A stretch of 64,000 bases of DNA from the NCBI RefSeq assembly GCF_000797445.1, contig NZ_JSWF01000014.1, positions 306,179-370,178 of the forward strand, read 5' to 3'. This DNA is from Lacinutrix jangbogonensis (GTDB taxonomy: Bacteria > Bacteroidota > Bacteroidia > Flavobacteriales > Flavobacteriaceae). Shown here one piece after another: positions 46,643 to 56,476 of this stretch. A model generated the notes under the pieces. The model was not told the DNA's origin. It worked only from the letters and a program-made list of their open reading frames with translations, and made no database searches. Both the position numbers and the translations under genes were made by a program. The stretch's first letter is position 1; every line of letters begins with the position of its first letter.

Positions 46643-48056
46643 TTTGAAACATATAATAGCAGTATGCTTAACGCTTTTTGTCACTAATGGAATATTAGCG
46701 CAAGAAATTATAGATGAAACACCGAAAGAAGAAAAAGTAGCAGACAGTATAAAGCCTACTACAAACATAAAAGTAGATGGTGTTGCAGCAGTGGTTGGTG
46801 ACTATATTATTTTAGAGTCCGATATTGACAAAACATTTCTACAATTAAAAGCACAAGGTGGAGATCCATCTGCATTTACTAGATGTCAATTATTTGGAAA
46901 GCTTTTAGAAGATAAATTATATGCACACCAAGCAATACAAGATAGTATTGTTGTTAATGATGCCGAAATTCGTTCATATGTTAATCAGCAATTACAAGAA
47001 ATTAAACAACGGGTTGGTGGGGATATGCAGCAAGTTCTTGATTTTTATAAAAAAGCAGACGAGCAGAGTTTAAGAGATGAAATGTTCGAAATCAATAAAT
47101 CTCAAAAATTGGGAGTCGAAATGCAAGGTAAAATTATTGATGAAATCGAGGTAACACCAGAGGAGGTTCGTCAGTTTTTTAATAAAATACCTAAAGACCA
47201 ACGTCCAGAATTTGGTACAGAGCTTAAAGTTGCACAAATAGTTATAAAGCCAGTAGCAACGCAAGAAGAAATAGACAAGGTTATCAATAAACTAAAATCT
47301 ATAAAAAAGGATGTTGAAGAGAATGGCGGAAATTTTAGATCTAAAGCATTATTTAATTCAGACGATCCAGGTTCTAAAAAAAATGGTGGACAATTACCTC
47401 CAATGAATAGGGCTAGACCAAGAATGGTTAAAGAATTTAGAGAAGTAGCATTTTCTTTACAAGAAGGCGAGATTTCAGACCCTTTTAAAACGCAATACGG
47501 CTATCATATTGTATTACTTGAGAAAATTAGAGGTCAGGAATATGATGTAAGACACATATTAATGATACCAGAAGTTGCAGAAAGCTCTGTTAAAGCTGCT
47601 AAAGATAAAATTGAAGAGACTAAGAAAAATATAGAAGAAGGGAATATAACTTTTGCAGATGCTGCAAGAGAAGTTAGTGATGAAGTAGAAACTAAATTTC
47701 AAGGAGGGCAATTAATTAATCCTGCAACACAAGATTATAATTTTGAGTTAACCAAAATAGATACCGAAATCTACGTTAAAATTCAAGATTTAGAGAACAA
47801 TACCGTGTCTGATGTTCTTGTGGATAGAGACGAGATTGGTAATGTTCTTTATAAAATTCTTACTGTAACAGATAGAATAAATGAGCATGAAGCAGATTAT
47901 TCTCGCGATTACTTAAAAATTAAAGAATTAGCATTAAGCGAAAAACGTTTAGAGACTATCGGAAAATGGCAAGAAGAAAACATTTTAGATACTTACATTA
48001 AAATAAGCGGAGATTATAGAGATTGTGATTTCACCAACAATTGGCTAAAAAAATAA
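46605..48056 (+). CDS. Peptidylprolyl isomerase SurA-like chaperone
   Basis: This 483-residue periplasmic protein has a signal peptide (hydrophobic to NGILAQE) preceded by a basic leader. The start at 46605 overlaps the upstream lipoprotein gene but is the only ATG that keeps the signal. A SurA_N domain (VDGVAAVVGDYIILESDIDK) is followed by parvulin units near residues 190-295 (LKVAQIVIKP, FKTQYGYHIVLLE) and from about 300 (YDVRHILMIPE). It should escort outer-membrane proteins and acts with the two genes before it. Confidence 0.9.
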   Translation: MQLKINNLKFTINLKHIIAVCLTLFVTNGILAQEIIDETPKEEKVADSIKPTTNIKVDGVAAVVGDYIILESDIDKTFLQLKAQGGDPSAFTRCQLFGKLLEDKLYAHQAIQDSIVVNDAEIRSYVNQQLQEIKQRVGGDMQQVLDFYKKADEQSLRDEMFEINKSQKLGVEMQGKIIDEIEVTPEEVRQFFNKIPKDQRPEFGTELKVAQIVIKPVATQEEIDKVINKLKSIKKDVEENGGNFRSKALFNSDDPGSKKNGGQLPPMNRARPRMVKEFREVAFSLQEGEISDPFKTQYGYHIVLLEKIRGQEYDVRHILMIPEVAESSVKAAKDKIEETKKNIEEGNITFADAAREVSDEVETKFQGGQLINPATQDYNFELTKIDTEIYVKIQDLENNTVSDVLVDRDEIGNVLYKILTVTDRINEHEADYSRDYLKIKELALSEKRLETIGKWQEENILDTYIKISGDYRDCDFTNNWLKK

Positions 48057-48071
48057 TATAGAATAAAACGA

Positions 48072-49025
48072 ATGTCAGACGTAGCAGCTATCAACCAATT
48101 AGTAACCAAGTATAACGCATTAAGACAAGAGATTGCAAAAGTAATTGTAGGTCAAGACGACGTTGTAAACCAAATATTAATTTCCATTTTTTCTGGAGGT
48201 CATGCTTTATTAATAGGCGTGCCAGGATTAGCAAAAACGTTAATGGTAAATACCATTGCACAATCTTTAGGATTAGATTTTAAACGTATACAATTTACGC
48301 CAGATTTAATGCCTAGTGATATTCTTGGAAGTGAAATTCTAGACGAGAGTCGCAATTTTAAATTTATAAAAGGACCAATTTTTGCTAATATTATTTTAGC
48401 AGATGAAATAAATCGTACACCTCCAAAAACGCAAGCGGCTTTATTAGAAGCTATGCAAGAAAGGTCTGTTACGGTCGCAGGACATAATTACAAATTAGAT
48501 TTACCATACTTTGTATTGGCAACACAGAATCCTATTGAGCAAGAAGGAACGTATCCTTTGCCAGAAGCACAGTTAGACCGTTTTATGTTTGCTATTAATT
48601 TAGATTATCCAACTTTTGAGGAAGAAGTGCAAGTTGTTAAAGCAACAACAAGCGATGCTAAACCATCTGTAAATGCGTTATTTAATGCACAAGAGATTAT
48701 AGATTTTCAACAATTAATTAGGCGTATTCCTGTAGCAGATAATGTCATTGAGTATGCAGTTAAAATGGTCGCTAAAACAAGACCAAATAAAGATACTGCG
48801 TCAGATTTAGTAAAACAATATATAGATTGGGGAGCAGGACCAAGAGCCTCTCAAAACTTAATATTAGCAGCAAAAACGCACGCCGCAATTAATGGGAAGT
48901 TTTCTCCAGATATTGAAAATGTACAAGCTGTAGCTCAAAGTATTTTAACGCACAGAATAATTAAAAACTATAAAGCTGAAGCTGAAGGTGTAACTGCAGA
49001 GCAGATTATTAAAAGCCTGTTTTAA
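48072..49025 (+). CDS. MoxR-family AAA+ ATPase
   Basis: This 317-residue ATPase has Walker A GVPGLAKT near residue 50, Walker B IILADEINRTPPKTQAALLEAM near 107, sensor 1 in FVLATQNPIEQEGTYPLPEAQLDRF near 140 and sensor 2 in GAGPRASQNLILAAK near 260. MoxR ATPases act as chaperones for metal-cofactor or membrane complexes, often with VWA proteins. No VWA gene follows here, which is unusual for the family. It is 15 bases downstream of the SurA-like gene and may be co-transcribed. Confidence 0.93.
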   Translation: MSDVAAINQLVTKYNALRQEIAKVIVGQDDVVNQILISIFSGGHALLIGVPGLAKTLMVNTIAQSLGLDFKRIQFTPDLMPSDILGSEILDESRNFKFIKGPIFANIILADEINRTPPKTQAALLEAMQERSVTVAGHNYKLDLPYFVLATQNPIEQEGTYPLPEAQLDRFMFAINLDYPTFEEEVQVVKATTSDAKPSVNALFNAQEIIDFQQLIRRIPVADNVIEYAVKMVAKTRPNKDTASDLVKQYIDWGAGPRASQNLILAAKTHAAINGKFSPDIENVQAVAQSILTHRIIKNYKAEAEGVTAEQIIKSLF

Positions 49026-49214
49026 TGAAAGCTAAGCAGTGTGTTCTTCCATTAGTTATCTTCTTTTAGGAATAATTTTACTGTTATAAGTGCGCTATTC
49101 AAAATTCAACATGGGCCGTATGGAAGCGAAATATTAATGCTAGGTTTAATTTTTGAAGTTATTGGATTGTTGGTTGTAATGGTTATTCTTATTAAATACT
49201 TCTTGAAGAAATAA
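49025..49214 (+). pseudogene. Possible decayed small membrane protein with a GldL-like N-terminal motif
   Basis: An ATG overlapping the MoxR stop opens only 14 codons. A second frame then carries ISALFKIQHGPYGSEILMLG followed by a hydrophobic helix and LIKYFLKK before a stop at 49214. Small two-helix proteins with a GALFKIQHWP motif, like the GldL N terminus, are common in flavobacteria, so this reads as a frameshifted member. The rest of the 49026-49498 spacer holds the aconitase promoter region and nothing else coding. Confidence 0.35.
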
Positions 49215-49421
49215 ATAGCTGTTATCCTCGAATAGTGAAAATTTATTTTAGAAATCTTTATAACTAGTGAATATTAACGCACTCGACTTATTAATTTGCT
49301 ATTTTTTTAATCCTAAAATTATCATTTTAATAATATTTCAACTCGTTTTTTTATTTTTATTGAGTTATTCGCAAACGTTTTCGTAATTCGTTACAAATTT
49401 TTTAAATTCTTCAATATTTTG

Positions 49422-49429
49422 TATTTTTG
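49422..49429 (+). promoter_or_regulatory. -7 box TATTTTTG before aconitase
   Basis: TATTTTTG matches TAnnTTTG and lies 70 bases before the aconitase start, leaving a leader with imperfect inverted repeats (ATCCCGATTCCGATTAC and GGTACGGATT). No clear -33 TTG is found. Confidence 0.4.
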
Positions 49430-49498
49430 CAATCCCGATTCCGATTACTATTGGTACGGATTTTTTACTAAACAATAACAACCTAAAACTATTAGCAT

Positions 49499-51766
49499 AT
49501 GGCATTTGATATTGATATGATTAAGAAGGTTTATAGCCAAATGGCAGAACGCGTTGATGCAGCTCGTGAAGTCGTTGGAAAACCATTAACACTTTCAGAG
49601 AAAATTTTATACAATCACCTTTGGGATGGAAAAGCTACTAAAGCTTTTACTAGAGGTAAAGATTATGTAGATTTTGCTCCAGATCGTATTGCTTTACAAG
49701 ATGCGACAGCTCAAATGGCTTTATTGCAATTTATGCAAGCAGGTAAAAACAAAGTTGCGGTGCCAACTACAACGCATTGTGATCATTTAATTCAGGCAAA
49801 AGATGGTGCTTCTACAGATTTAAAAAATGCTAACAATACAAGTAGTGAAGTTTTTAATTTCTTAGAATCAGTATCTAATAAATATGGCTTAGGTTTTTGG
49901 AAACCAGGTGCAGGAATTATTCACCAAGTGGTATTAGAAAATTATGCATTTCCAGGAGGAATGATGATCGGTACAGATTCCCATACAGTAAATGCTGGTG
50001 GATTAGGAATGGTAGCGATTGGTGTTGGTGGAGCAGATGCTGTAGATGTTATGGCTGGAATGGCTTGGGAGCTTAAATTTCCTAAATTAATAGGTGTTAA
50101 GTTAACAGGTAAATTATCTGGATGGACAGCACCAAAAGATGTTATTTTAAAAGTAGCAGGTATCGTTTCTGCAAAAGGAGGAACGGGAGCAATTGTTGAG
50201 TATTTTGGCGAAGGTGCTATTTCTATGTCTTGTACAGGAAAAGGAACGATTTGTAATATGGGAGCCGAGATTGGAGCAACAACTTCAACTTTTGGTTACG
50301 ATGCGTCTATGGAACGTTATTTACGTGCTACAGATAGAGCTGATGTTGCAGACGAAGCCAATAAAATTAAAGAGTATTTAACTGGAGATCCAGAAGTTTA
50401 TGCTAGTCCAGAACAGTATTTTGATCAAGTTATTGAAATTAACTTATCAGAATTAGGACCATTATTAAACGGCCCTTTTACACCAGATTTATCGACACCA
50501 GTTGGTAAAGATATGTCTGAAAAAGCAAAGGCTAACGATTGGCCTATTCAAGTAGAATGGGGATTAATAGGATCGTGTACAAACTCTTCTTATGAAGATT
50601 TATCACGTGCATCTTCTATTGCGCAACAAGCTTTAGATAAAGGAGTAAAAATGAAAGCAGAATTAGGTATTAATCCAGGTTCTGAACAAGTAAGATATAC
50701 AGCAGCTCGTGATGGTATTTTAGGAATTTTCGAAAAATTAGACGCTAAAATATTTACAAACGCTTGTGGACCATGTATTGGACAATGGGCTAGATATAGC
50801 GATCCGAAAAATGCACCTAAAAATAGTATTGTGCATTCGTTTAATAGAAATTTTGCTAAGCGTGCAGATGGAAACCCAAATACACACGCATTCGTTGCAT
50901 CACCAGAAATAACAGCTGCAATTGCAATTGCAGGTCGTTTAGATTTTAATCCGTTAAAAGATACTTTAATCAACGAAAACGGTGAAGAAGTAATGTTCGA
51001 TGAGCCAACAGGATGGGAATTACCACCAAAAGGTTTCGAAGTTAAAGAGAATGGTTACTTAGCTCCTGAAGCAGATGGAAGTGGAGTAAATGTTGTAGTT
51101 AGCCCAACATCAGAGCGCTTACAATTATTAACACCTTTCGAGCCTATTGGTAGTGAAATTAATGGTGCTAAATTATTAATTAAAGCCTTTGGAAAATGTA
51201 CAACAGACCATATTTCTATGGCCGGACCTTGGCTGCGTTTCCGTGGACATTTAGATAATATTTCTAATAACTGTTTAATTGGTGCTATTAATGCATTTGG
51301 TAAGAAAACCAACTTTGTTAAAAACCAATTAACTGGTGAGTTTGGTGGTGTGCCAGATACAGCAAGAGCATATAAAGCTGCCGGAGTGCATACAATTGTT
51401 GTTGGAGATCATAACTATGGAGAAGGTTCTTCTAGAGAACATGCAGCAATGGAGCCAAGACATCTTGGTGTTGTAGCGGTTATTGTAAAGTCTTTTGCGC
51501 GTATTCACGAAACAAACCTTAAAAAGCAAGGGATGTTAGGTTTAACATTTGCAAATGAAAGTGAATATGATTTAATTCTAGAAGATGATACTTTTAATTT
51601 TGTTGACATGGCAGATTTTTCGCCAGGAAAACAATTAACATTAGAAGTTGTTCATGCAGATGGGGCTAAAGATATAATTATGTTAAACCATACCTATAAT
51701 CAATCTCAAATCGATTGGTATAATGAAGGTTCTGCATTAAACTTAATTAAAAAGGAAAATGTTTAA
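49499..51766 (+). CDS. Aconitate hydratase (mitochondrial type)
   Basis: This 755-residue enzyme isomerises citrate to isocitrate in the TCA cycle. The 4Fe-4S cluster Cys lie in [12 protein letters not shown] near residue 360 and [11 protein letters not shown] near 423. Active-site stretches include [14 protein letters not shown] near 159 and [22 protein letters not shown] in the C-terminal swivel domain. Length and order match the mitochondrial AcnA group rather than AcnB. It is a single gene with its own terminator. Confidence 0.95.
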   Translation: MAFDIDMIKKVYSQMAERVDAAREVVGKPLTLSEKILYNHLWDGKATKAFTRGKDYVDFAPDRIALQDATAQMALLQFMQAGKNKVAVPTTTHCDHLIQAKDGASTDLKNANNTSSEVFNFLESVSNKYGLGFWKPGAGIIHQVVLENYAFPGGMMIGTDSHTVNAGGLGMVAIGVGGADAVDVMAGMAWELKFPKLIGVKLTGKLSGWTAPKDVILKVAGIVSAKGGTGAIVEYFGEGAISMSCTGKGTICNMGAEIGATTSTFGYDASMERYLRATDRADVADEANKIKEYLTGDPEVYASPEQYFDQVIEINLSELGPLLNGPFTPDLSTPVGKDMSEKAKANDWPIQVEWGLIGSCTNSSYEDLSRASSIAQQALDKGVKMKAELGINPGSEQVRYTAARDGILGIFEKLDAKIFTNACGPCIGQWARYSDPKNAPKNSIVHSFNRNFAKRADGNPNTHAFVASPEITAAIAIAGRLDFNPLKDTLINENGEEVMFDEPTGWELPPKGFEVKENGYLAPEADGSGVNVVVSPTSERLQLLTPFEPIGSEINGAKLLIKAFGKCTTDHISMAGPWLRFRGHLDNISNNCLIGAINAFGKKTNFVKNQLTGEFGGVPDTARAYKAAGVHTIVVGDHNYGEGSSREHAAMEPRHLGVVAVIVKSFARIHETNLKKQGMLGLTFANESEYDLILEDDTFNFVDMADFSPGKQLTLEVVHADGAKDIIMLNHTYNQSQIDWYNEGSALNLIKKENV

Positions 51767-51790
51767 TTAGATTGTACATATAAAATTTTA

Positions 51791-51825
51791 AAAGCTCCTA
51801 ATATTTATTAGGAGCTTTTTTTGTT
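51791..51825 (+). terminator. Intrinsic terminator after aconitase
   Basis: A 9-bp stem (AGCTCCTAA / TTAGGAGCT) with a 6-base loop is followed by a T run, about 27 bases past the stop. Confidence 0.85.
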
Positions 51826-51889
51826 TAATATGTAAGTTTTGTATAATAATTACGACTGTGAATTATCTAATAGTCAACAAACAGATTAC

Positions 51890-52560
51890 ATGAACCCACT
51901 TTGGTTTTTCGAAGACACTAATCTTTTCAAAGTATTATGTCCGCACAAGTTTAAAGCATATGAGAAAGAGCACGATTTTGACGCCTACAAAAAAAAGATT
52001 ACATCTACTTTACAGAAGACTCTGCTAACAAAGTTTACCTTATAGAAAAAGGAAAAGTTAAAGTCGGTTATTATAGTGAAGCAGGAGAAGAAGTCGTAAA
52101 AGCTATTTTGTCTAAAGGACAATTATTTGGGGAAAAAGCAATTTTAGGAGAAACGAAAAGAGATGAATTCGCTCAGTCTATTGACAATGAAACTTCAATT
52201 TGTCCAATTGGAGTTGATACCATGCATGAACTCATGAGAGATAATCAAACGTTTAGTTTTAAAGTCTATAAATTCATTGGTTTTAAATTTAAAAAATTAG
52301 AAAGACGACTTCAGCTTTTAATGTTTAAAGACACTAAAACAAGATTACTTGAGTTTTTGGATGAATTGTGTACAGAATATGGTTACGATTGTGAAAAAAC
52401 AGGAGATCACGTGATCAAACATCCTTATACACAAAAAGACATTGCTTCATTAATTGGAACTTCTAGACCAACATTAAATATTTTAATTAATGAATTGAAA
52501 GAAGAAAAGGTTTTGGATTTTAATAGAAATGAAATAAGAATGTATAAAACATCAGCATAA
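51890..52560 (+). pseudogene. Crp/Fnr-family regulator, frameshifted in an A8 run
   Basis: The ATG at 51890 opens a frame (MNPLWFFEDTNLFKVLCPHK) that runs off-frame at the A run 51989-51996. Adding one A restores a 223-residue protein, the usual Crp/Fnr length. It has an N-terminal cyclic-nucleotide-binding-like beta-roll (YFTEDSANKVYLIEKGKVKV, then SKGQLFGEKAILGE), a dimer helix, and a helix-turn-helix with QKDIASLIGTSRPTLNILIN near 185. No Fnr-type Cys cluster is evident. The frameshift could be decay, slippage or an assembly error. A matching dyad sits before the next gene. Confidence 0.85.
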
Positions 52561-52601
52561 TTTATAAAAAACTTTTTTTTACAGTTATAAACACAAACCA
52601 A

Positions 52602-52628
52602 AACCATAGCAAATGCTATGGTTTTTTG
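52602..52628 (+). terminator. Intrinsic terminator after the Crp/Fnr gene
   Basis: A 10-bp stem (AACCATAGCA / TGCTATGGTT) with a 2-base minimal loop is followed by T6, 42 bases after the stop. Confidence 0.85.
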
Positions 52629-52684
52629 TTTATAAACGAATATCTAAGCTTGTTTCTTTTAATTTTTTTCATAAAAATGGCCTT

Positions 52685-52702
52685 ATGTTAGCTAGCTAAC
52701 AT
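52685..52702. promoter_or_regulatory. 18-bp perfect palindrome with Crp/Fnr geometry
   Basis: ATGTTAGCTAGCTAACAT is its own reverse complement. Inside it is TGTTA-N6-TAACA, the 5-6-5 spacing used by Crp/Fnr dimers. It overlaps the expected -33 region of the promoter at 52723 and lies 125 bases after the stop of the Crp/Fnr gene. Confidence 0.6.
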
Positions 52703-52722
52703 TTAATAAGTATCTACTCTGC

Positions 52723-52730
52723 TAATTTTG
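52723..52730 (+). promoter_or_regulatory. -7 box TAATTTTG of the RskA-like lipoprotein gene
   Basis: TAATTTTG matches TAnnTTTG and lies 36 bases before the start codon at 52766. The palindrome at 52685-52702 covers the -33 region, so binding there would affect this promoter. Confidence 0.55.
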
Positions 52731-52765
52731 TAATAACAAATACAAACTTAAAAAAAAACGTAGCA

Positions 52766-53656
52766 ATGATTAAAAAAATGATTTTAGGAGCCTTGGCAAT
52801 AGGACTTTTTGCCACCTCTTGTAGTAACGACGACGATGCAACAGTAGTATCAACAACTTCAGGTTTAACCATTAATCTTAATGGATTAGAAGCCCTTGGA
52901 GCTAATTTTGTGTATGAAGGTTGGGTAATTGTAGAAGGGATTCCAGTATCTACAGGAACATTTAGCTCTGTAGCTTTTCCACAAACCTTTCAAGTAAATA
53001 CTGTTCAATTAAATGTAGCAACTAAATTTGTATTATCAATTGAGCCAGCAGAGGATTTGGATCCATTACCAGCAGCAACAAAAGTATTAGCAGGTGATTT
53101 CTCTGGTAATTCGGCTAATGTTTGGGTTGCTCCAGTAACAACAAACGCAGATATGTTTACAGGTTCATGGGGTAGATTCTTTTTAAGAACGCCTACCGAT
53201 GAGACAGGAACTAATAATGGAAATGATGAAAATGGAATATGGTTTGGTACTCCAGGAACAATGCCTCCAGCAGCAGGACTAGGTTTGCCAACATTAGCTC
53301 CAGGATGGAAGTATGAAGGATGGGTTGTTGTTGATGGAGTTGGTCCAATTTCAACAGGAACATTTACAGGTGTTACTGAGGTAGATGATTCTAATAATTT
53401 TAGTGGCACACAAAATAATGCAGGTCCTCCAATCCCAGGAGAAGATTTTTTCTTAAATACACCTACAGGATTTACATTTCCTTTAGATGTTAGAGGACGT
53501 ACAGCTGTAATTTCTATAGAGCCATTTCCAGATAATTCTCCAGCACCATTCGCAATGAAGCCATTAGTTGGTGCTGCAGGAGCAGCAACAGCGCCTGCAA
53601 CTCATGATTTGAGCTTAAACTTAGATTCATTACCAACAGGTACAGTAACTAGATAA
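52766..53656 (+). CDS. Lipoprotein with two tandem RskA (anti-sigma-K) C-terminal-like domains
   Basis: This 296-residue lipoprotein has a lipobox at FATSCSN (Cys 20) and an NDDDA tether. It contains a duplicated domain: YEGWVIVEGIPVSTGTF with VLSIEPAEDLDPLPAATKVL, then YEGWVVVDGVGPISTGTF with VISIEPFPDNSPAPFAMKPL. This W-V-V-x-G...S-x-G-T-F...S-I-E-P pattern resembles the extracytoplasmic domain of anti-sigma-K proteins, here without the membrane or sigma-binding part. Its role is unknown; a Crp/Fnr-type dyad controls its promoter region. Confidence 0.8.
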   Translation: MIKKMILGALAIGLFATSCSNDDDATVVSTTSGLTINLNGLEALGANFVYEGWVIVEGIPVSTGTFSSVAFPQTFQVNTVQLNVATKFVLSIEPAEDLDPLPAATKVLAGDFSGNSANVWVAPVTTNADMFTGSWGRFFLRTPTDETGTNNGNDENGIWFGTPGTMPPAAGLGLPTLAPGWKYEGWVVVDGVGPISTGTFTGVTEVDDSNNFSGTQNNAGPPIPGEDFFLNTPTGFTFPLDVRGRTAVISIEPFPDNSPAPFAMKPLVGAAGAATAPATHDLSLNLDSLPTGTVTR

Positions 53657-53776
53657 AATAGTACAGAATACTATATTTCATCTCAATAAATAGAGTTTAT
53701 AAGGTGTTATAGTATAGTTTGTTTTTATTAGATTTGAAGTGTTAATTGTAAAATTAACGCTTCATTATTTTAAATT

Positions 53777-54340
53777 ATGGCAACAAGAAAGGTTTCAGCT
53801 AAAAATATAATTTTCATAGTAATCATTGCTTTGTTAATTATTCCGCAAAGTAGACAGCAAATTCAAATAGCCATACATACTATAATGGCAAAAGTGAGCC
53901 CAAGCGTTGAAAAGAATAATGCTAGAGAGCAAGTAAGTAGCTATAATTGGAAATTGCGGGATTTAGAAGGTAATAGCTATCATTTAGATCAAGCGAAAGG
54001 AAAAGTTACCCTTGTAAATATGTGGGCAACCTGGTGTCCTCCTTGTATTGCAGAAATACCTTCACTTCAAGCGTTGTACAAAGATTATAGTGATAAAATA
54101 GAATTCATTTTAGTTTCTGATGAAGCGCAAGAAGTAATCGAGGCTTTCTTGAAAAAAAACAACTATAATTTAAAAATCTATTCACCTTTATCTGAAGCTC
54201 CCGAAACGTTTAATGTAAAAAGCATTCCTAGAACCTTTCTATTAGACAGAAATGGAAATATTATTATTGACGAATCTGGTGCTGCAAATTGGAATAGTGA
54301 AACGGTTCGTAATACTATAGATGAATTATTGAAAAACTAA
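53777..54340 (+). CDS. TlpA-family thiol-disulfide oxidoreductase
   Basis: This 187-residue protein has an N-terminal membrane anchor (about residues 9-22) and a thioredoxin fold with the active site NMWATWCPPCIAEIPSL near 83. The ResA/TlpA layout continues with KSIPRTFLLDRNGNIIIDESG near 150. It should reduce or oxidise exported cysteines, for example during cytochrome maturation. Its stop is directly followed by the ATG of a lipoprotein gene, so the two are coupled. Confidence 0.92.
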   Translation: MATRKVSAKNIIFIVIIALLIIPQSRQQIQIAIHTIMAKVSPSVEKNNAREQVSSYNWKLRDLEGNSYHLDQAKGKVTLVNMWATWCPPCIAEIPSLQALYKDYSDKIEFILVSDEAQEVIEAFLKKNNYNLKIYSPLSEAPETFNVKSIPRTFLLDRNGNIIIDESGAANWNSETVRNTIDELLKN

Positions 54341-55324
54341 ATGAAAAAATATATAAAGGTTTTAGTATTTGTCTCCCTTTTTATAAATGTGTTTTCTTGT
54401 AAAAAAGCGATTAATGAAGGTCTTAAATTTGAAGATTACGATTCTACAATATTTAAAGCTGAAAAGCAATTGCTTTCTAATGAATATGATTCTGCAAGTA
54501 CATATTTTAACAATGCCTATAGTATTCGTAAAAATATGTTAGCTTTTGATATGAACAACGCTCTAAATTTAGCAATAAAAGTTAAAGGCTGGAATCAAGC
54601 TTTAGTCTGGTCTGAACGATTAGTTAAAAAAGGTGTTGAATTATCTTATTTTGAAAAGAAAATTTTTAAATCATTTCATGAAACTAAAGAATGGAAACAA
54701 TTTGTTGAAAATTATGATAAACACACAAAATATTTTAAAGAGCATTTGGATAATGAGATGATTGACTCTCTAGAAATTTTATTAGATATCGATCAGCAAG
54801 CTTATTGTTTATTGCCTTCAAAAAAAATTGATTTATCAAATGTTTTTGATAAAACAGTTTTTTTAGATTCACTTTTATTTCGATTAATAAAAAACAAAGG
54901 ATTTCCTAATGAAGACAAAATAGGTGCTCTTATTTATAATGATAGCTTAATTAGTCCAATGATAAAATTCCATGCGCTTTATAGACATAGTTATCAAGCT
55001 AATTGAGATTTGGTAAATGAGTTTTTGATTAATGCAGTAGAAAAAGGCGAGCTTAAAAAGGCAGTTTATGAGAATACATTAATAGGTGATAATATGGATT
55101 TCGCTGTTATAGATTGTAAGATATATCAATCTAAATTCCTCAAACAATCCTCAATAGATAATTTTTTTAAAGAGAAAGTAATCTTTCAAAATTTTAAAGA
55201 AAATGATTTTAACTTTTATGTGCCATTCTCTAAATTTACTTTTAAAACAACTAGTGATGCAGACAATATGATATCATCATATGATTATTTATGTGATTAT
55301 AGAAACTGTGAAAATGAAAATTAA
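54341..55324 (+). pseudogene. Lipoprotein gene split by an in-frame TGA
   Basis: The ATG at 54341 begins a lipoprotein (lipobox NVFSCKK) with TPR-like helical pairs (LLSNEYDSASTYFNNAYSIR, then KVKGWNQALVWSERLVKKG). The frame stops at TGA 55004-55006 and then continues without another stop to 55324. The downstream piece keeps normal protein composition (WDLVNEFLINAVEKGEL if the TGA were TGG). The intact product would be 327 residues. A TTG restart at 55010 is unlikely to make an exported protein. The family is not recognised. The gene is coupled to the TlpA gene. Confidence 0.7.
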
Positions 55325-56466
55325 AGCGTCTTAAAAAAAGCCTTTATAAAGGCTGAAGAAAATAAGGATTTCATAATTTTTAATTCTTCTATAAACGTAG
55401 ATTCTTCGTCTAGAAATCTAAGCATAGTTTCTATGTTGTTTTTATCATAAAATTGCTCGAAAATCCATTCTCCTTTCTCGTTTTCATCTTCTAAAACTTT
55501 AAGAAAAATCTTATCGTAAAACTTATATTTTTGTTTAAACAGACCTTTTGAAGGCTTTTTGCTTTGTTTTAAATTTTTAATAATAATAGCAACTTTCTTT
55601 TCGGTGTGTTTAAAAGAATAACCAGTAGAACCTTTTACCCAACCACCACCTGTACCAATTTTAGTTATATTTTTTGTAGAATAGTTTTCGAAAGGAAAAT
55701 TAGTCATTGGAATACTACCGCTTTCGGTTTCTAAAATGGAATAGTTATCAATTTTTAAAACCTCAGAAATATACTTTTTTATGAATCTATCATAAGTTAC
55801 CTCGTCTACAACTGTTGTAGTAAAATAGGTGAATTCAACAAGTGCTGTCGTTTCAGATAAAGGTAATACATAAGTAAAGGTGGTTTGTTCTCCATCTTTT
55901 AACCTATAATCCATCATTGTAAATTGTTCAGGATTAAAGCTAGGTGTTTCCGTTTCAATAATTATACCTTTAAAATGCTGAATAATTTTAGTGTAATTGT
56001 TTAATTCTGAAAAGTAATCTTCAGTAATTCTACTATCAAAAACATGATGGGCAGAGTAGGAGTTAAATTCTGTTTTTACTATTGTTTTAGATGAGTCTTC
56101 TAAAGAAAGAACGTCATCTACAATAAAATAAAAATTAGTTTTAGCTTTAAGTATCCGTTTCGCTTCAGTGTAAAAGTCTAAAGCATGTATAGTTTTATAA
56201 GTGTAAGGGTTAAGGTTTAAAGTGAGTTGTTTCTTAGAAGAGAAAAACAAAGATTCATTCCAAGATTTTGTAATTATATCATCCCATTTTCCTTTGCCTT
56301 CTTCCCAGAAACTCCAGGTTTTATCATTTTTAGTCTTTGGCGATTTATCTATTAAGGCAACTTGCTTTCCATCGAAAAAGGAATCTTCAGCAAGTGCTAA
56401 AGCCAATTGAAAACCAGCAAGACCGTTACCTATAATAATATAATCGAAAGAGTTGCTAATTGACAT
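55321..56466 (-). CDS. crtY: Lycopene beta-cyclase (CrtY/CrtL-type)
   Basis: The start at ATG 56466 places the Rossmann motif DYIIIGNGLAGFQLALALAE near the N terminus; longer frames from 56532 overlap the hydroxylase gene. The 381-residue flavoprotein has the cyclase motif TWSFWEEGKGKWD near 52, DSRITEDYF near 130, PLSETTALVEFTYFT near 200 and TKIGTGGGWVKGSTGYSF near 275. It should cyclise lycopene to beta-carotene at the membrane. It is the last gene of the carotenoid operon. Confidence 0.92.
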   Translation of the reverse strand: MSISNSFDYIIIGNGLAGFQLALALAEDSFFDGKQVALIDKSPKTKNDKTWSFWEEGKGKWDDIITKSWNESLFFSSKKQLTLNLNPYTYKTIHALDFYTEAKRILKAKTNFYFIVDDVLSLEDSSKTIVKTEFNSYSAHHVFDSRITEDYFSELNNYTKIIQHFKGIIIETETPSFNPEQFTMMDYRLKDGEQTTFTYVLPLSETTALVEFTYFTTTVVDEVTYDRFIKKYISEVLKIDNYSILETESGSIPMTNFPFENYSTKNITKIGTGGGWVKGSTGYSFKHTEKKVAIIIKNLKQSKKPSKGLFKQKYKFYDKIFLKVLEDENEKGEWIFEQFYDKNNIETMLRFLDEESTFIEELKIMKSLFSSAFIKAFFKTL

Positions 56467-56476
56467 TGAGAGAAAA

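Noticed and set aside
49439..49471. Riboswitch in the aconitase leader
   Set aside because: Only imperfect short inverted repeats are present; no known riboswitch core is recognisable.
55004..55006. Selenocysteine or programmed read-through at the TGA
   Set aside because: No hairpin or selenoprotein context is visible, and the family is not a known selenoprotein; a mutation or error is simpler.
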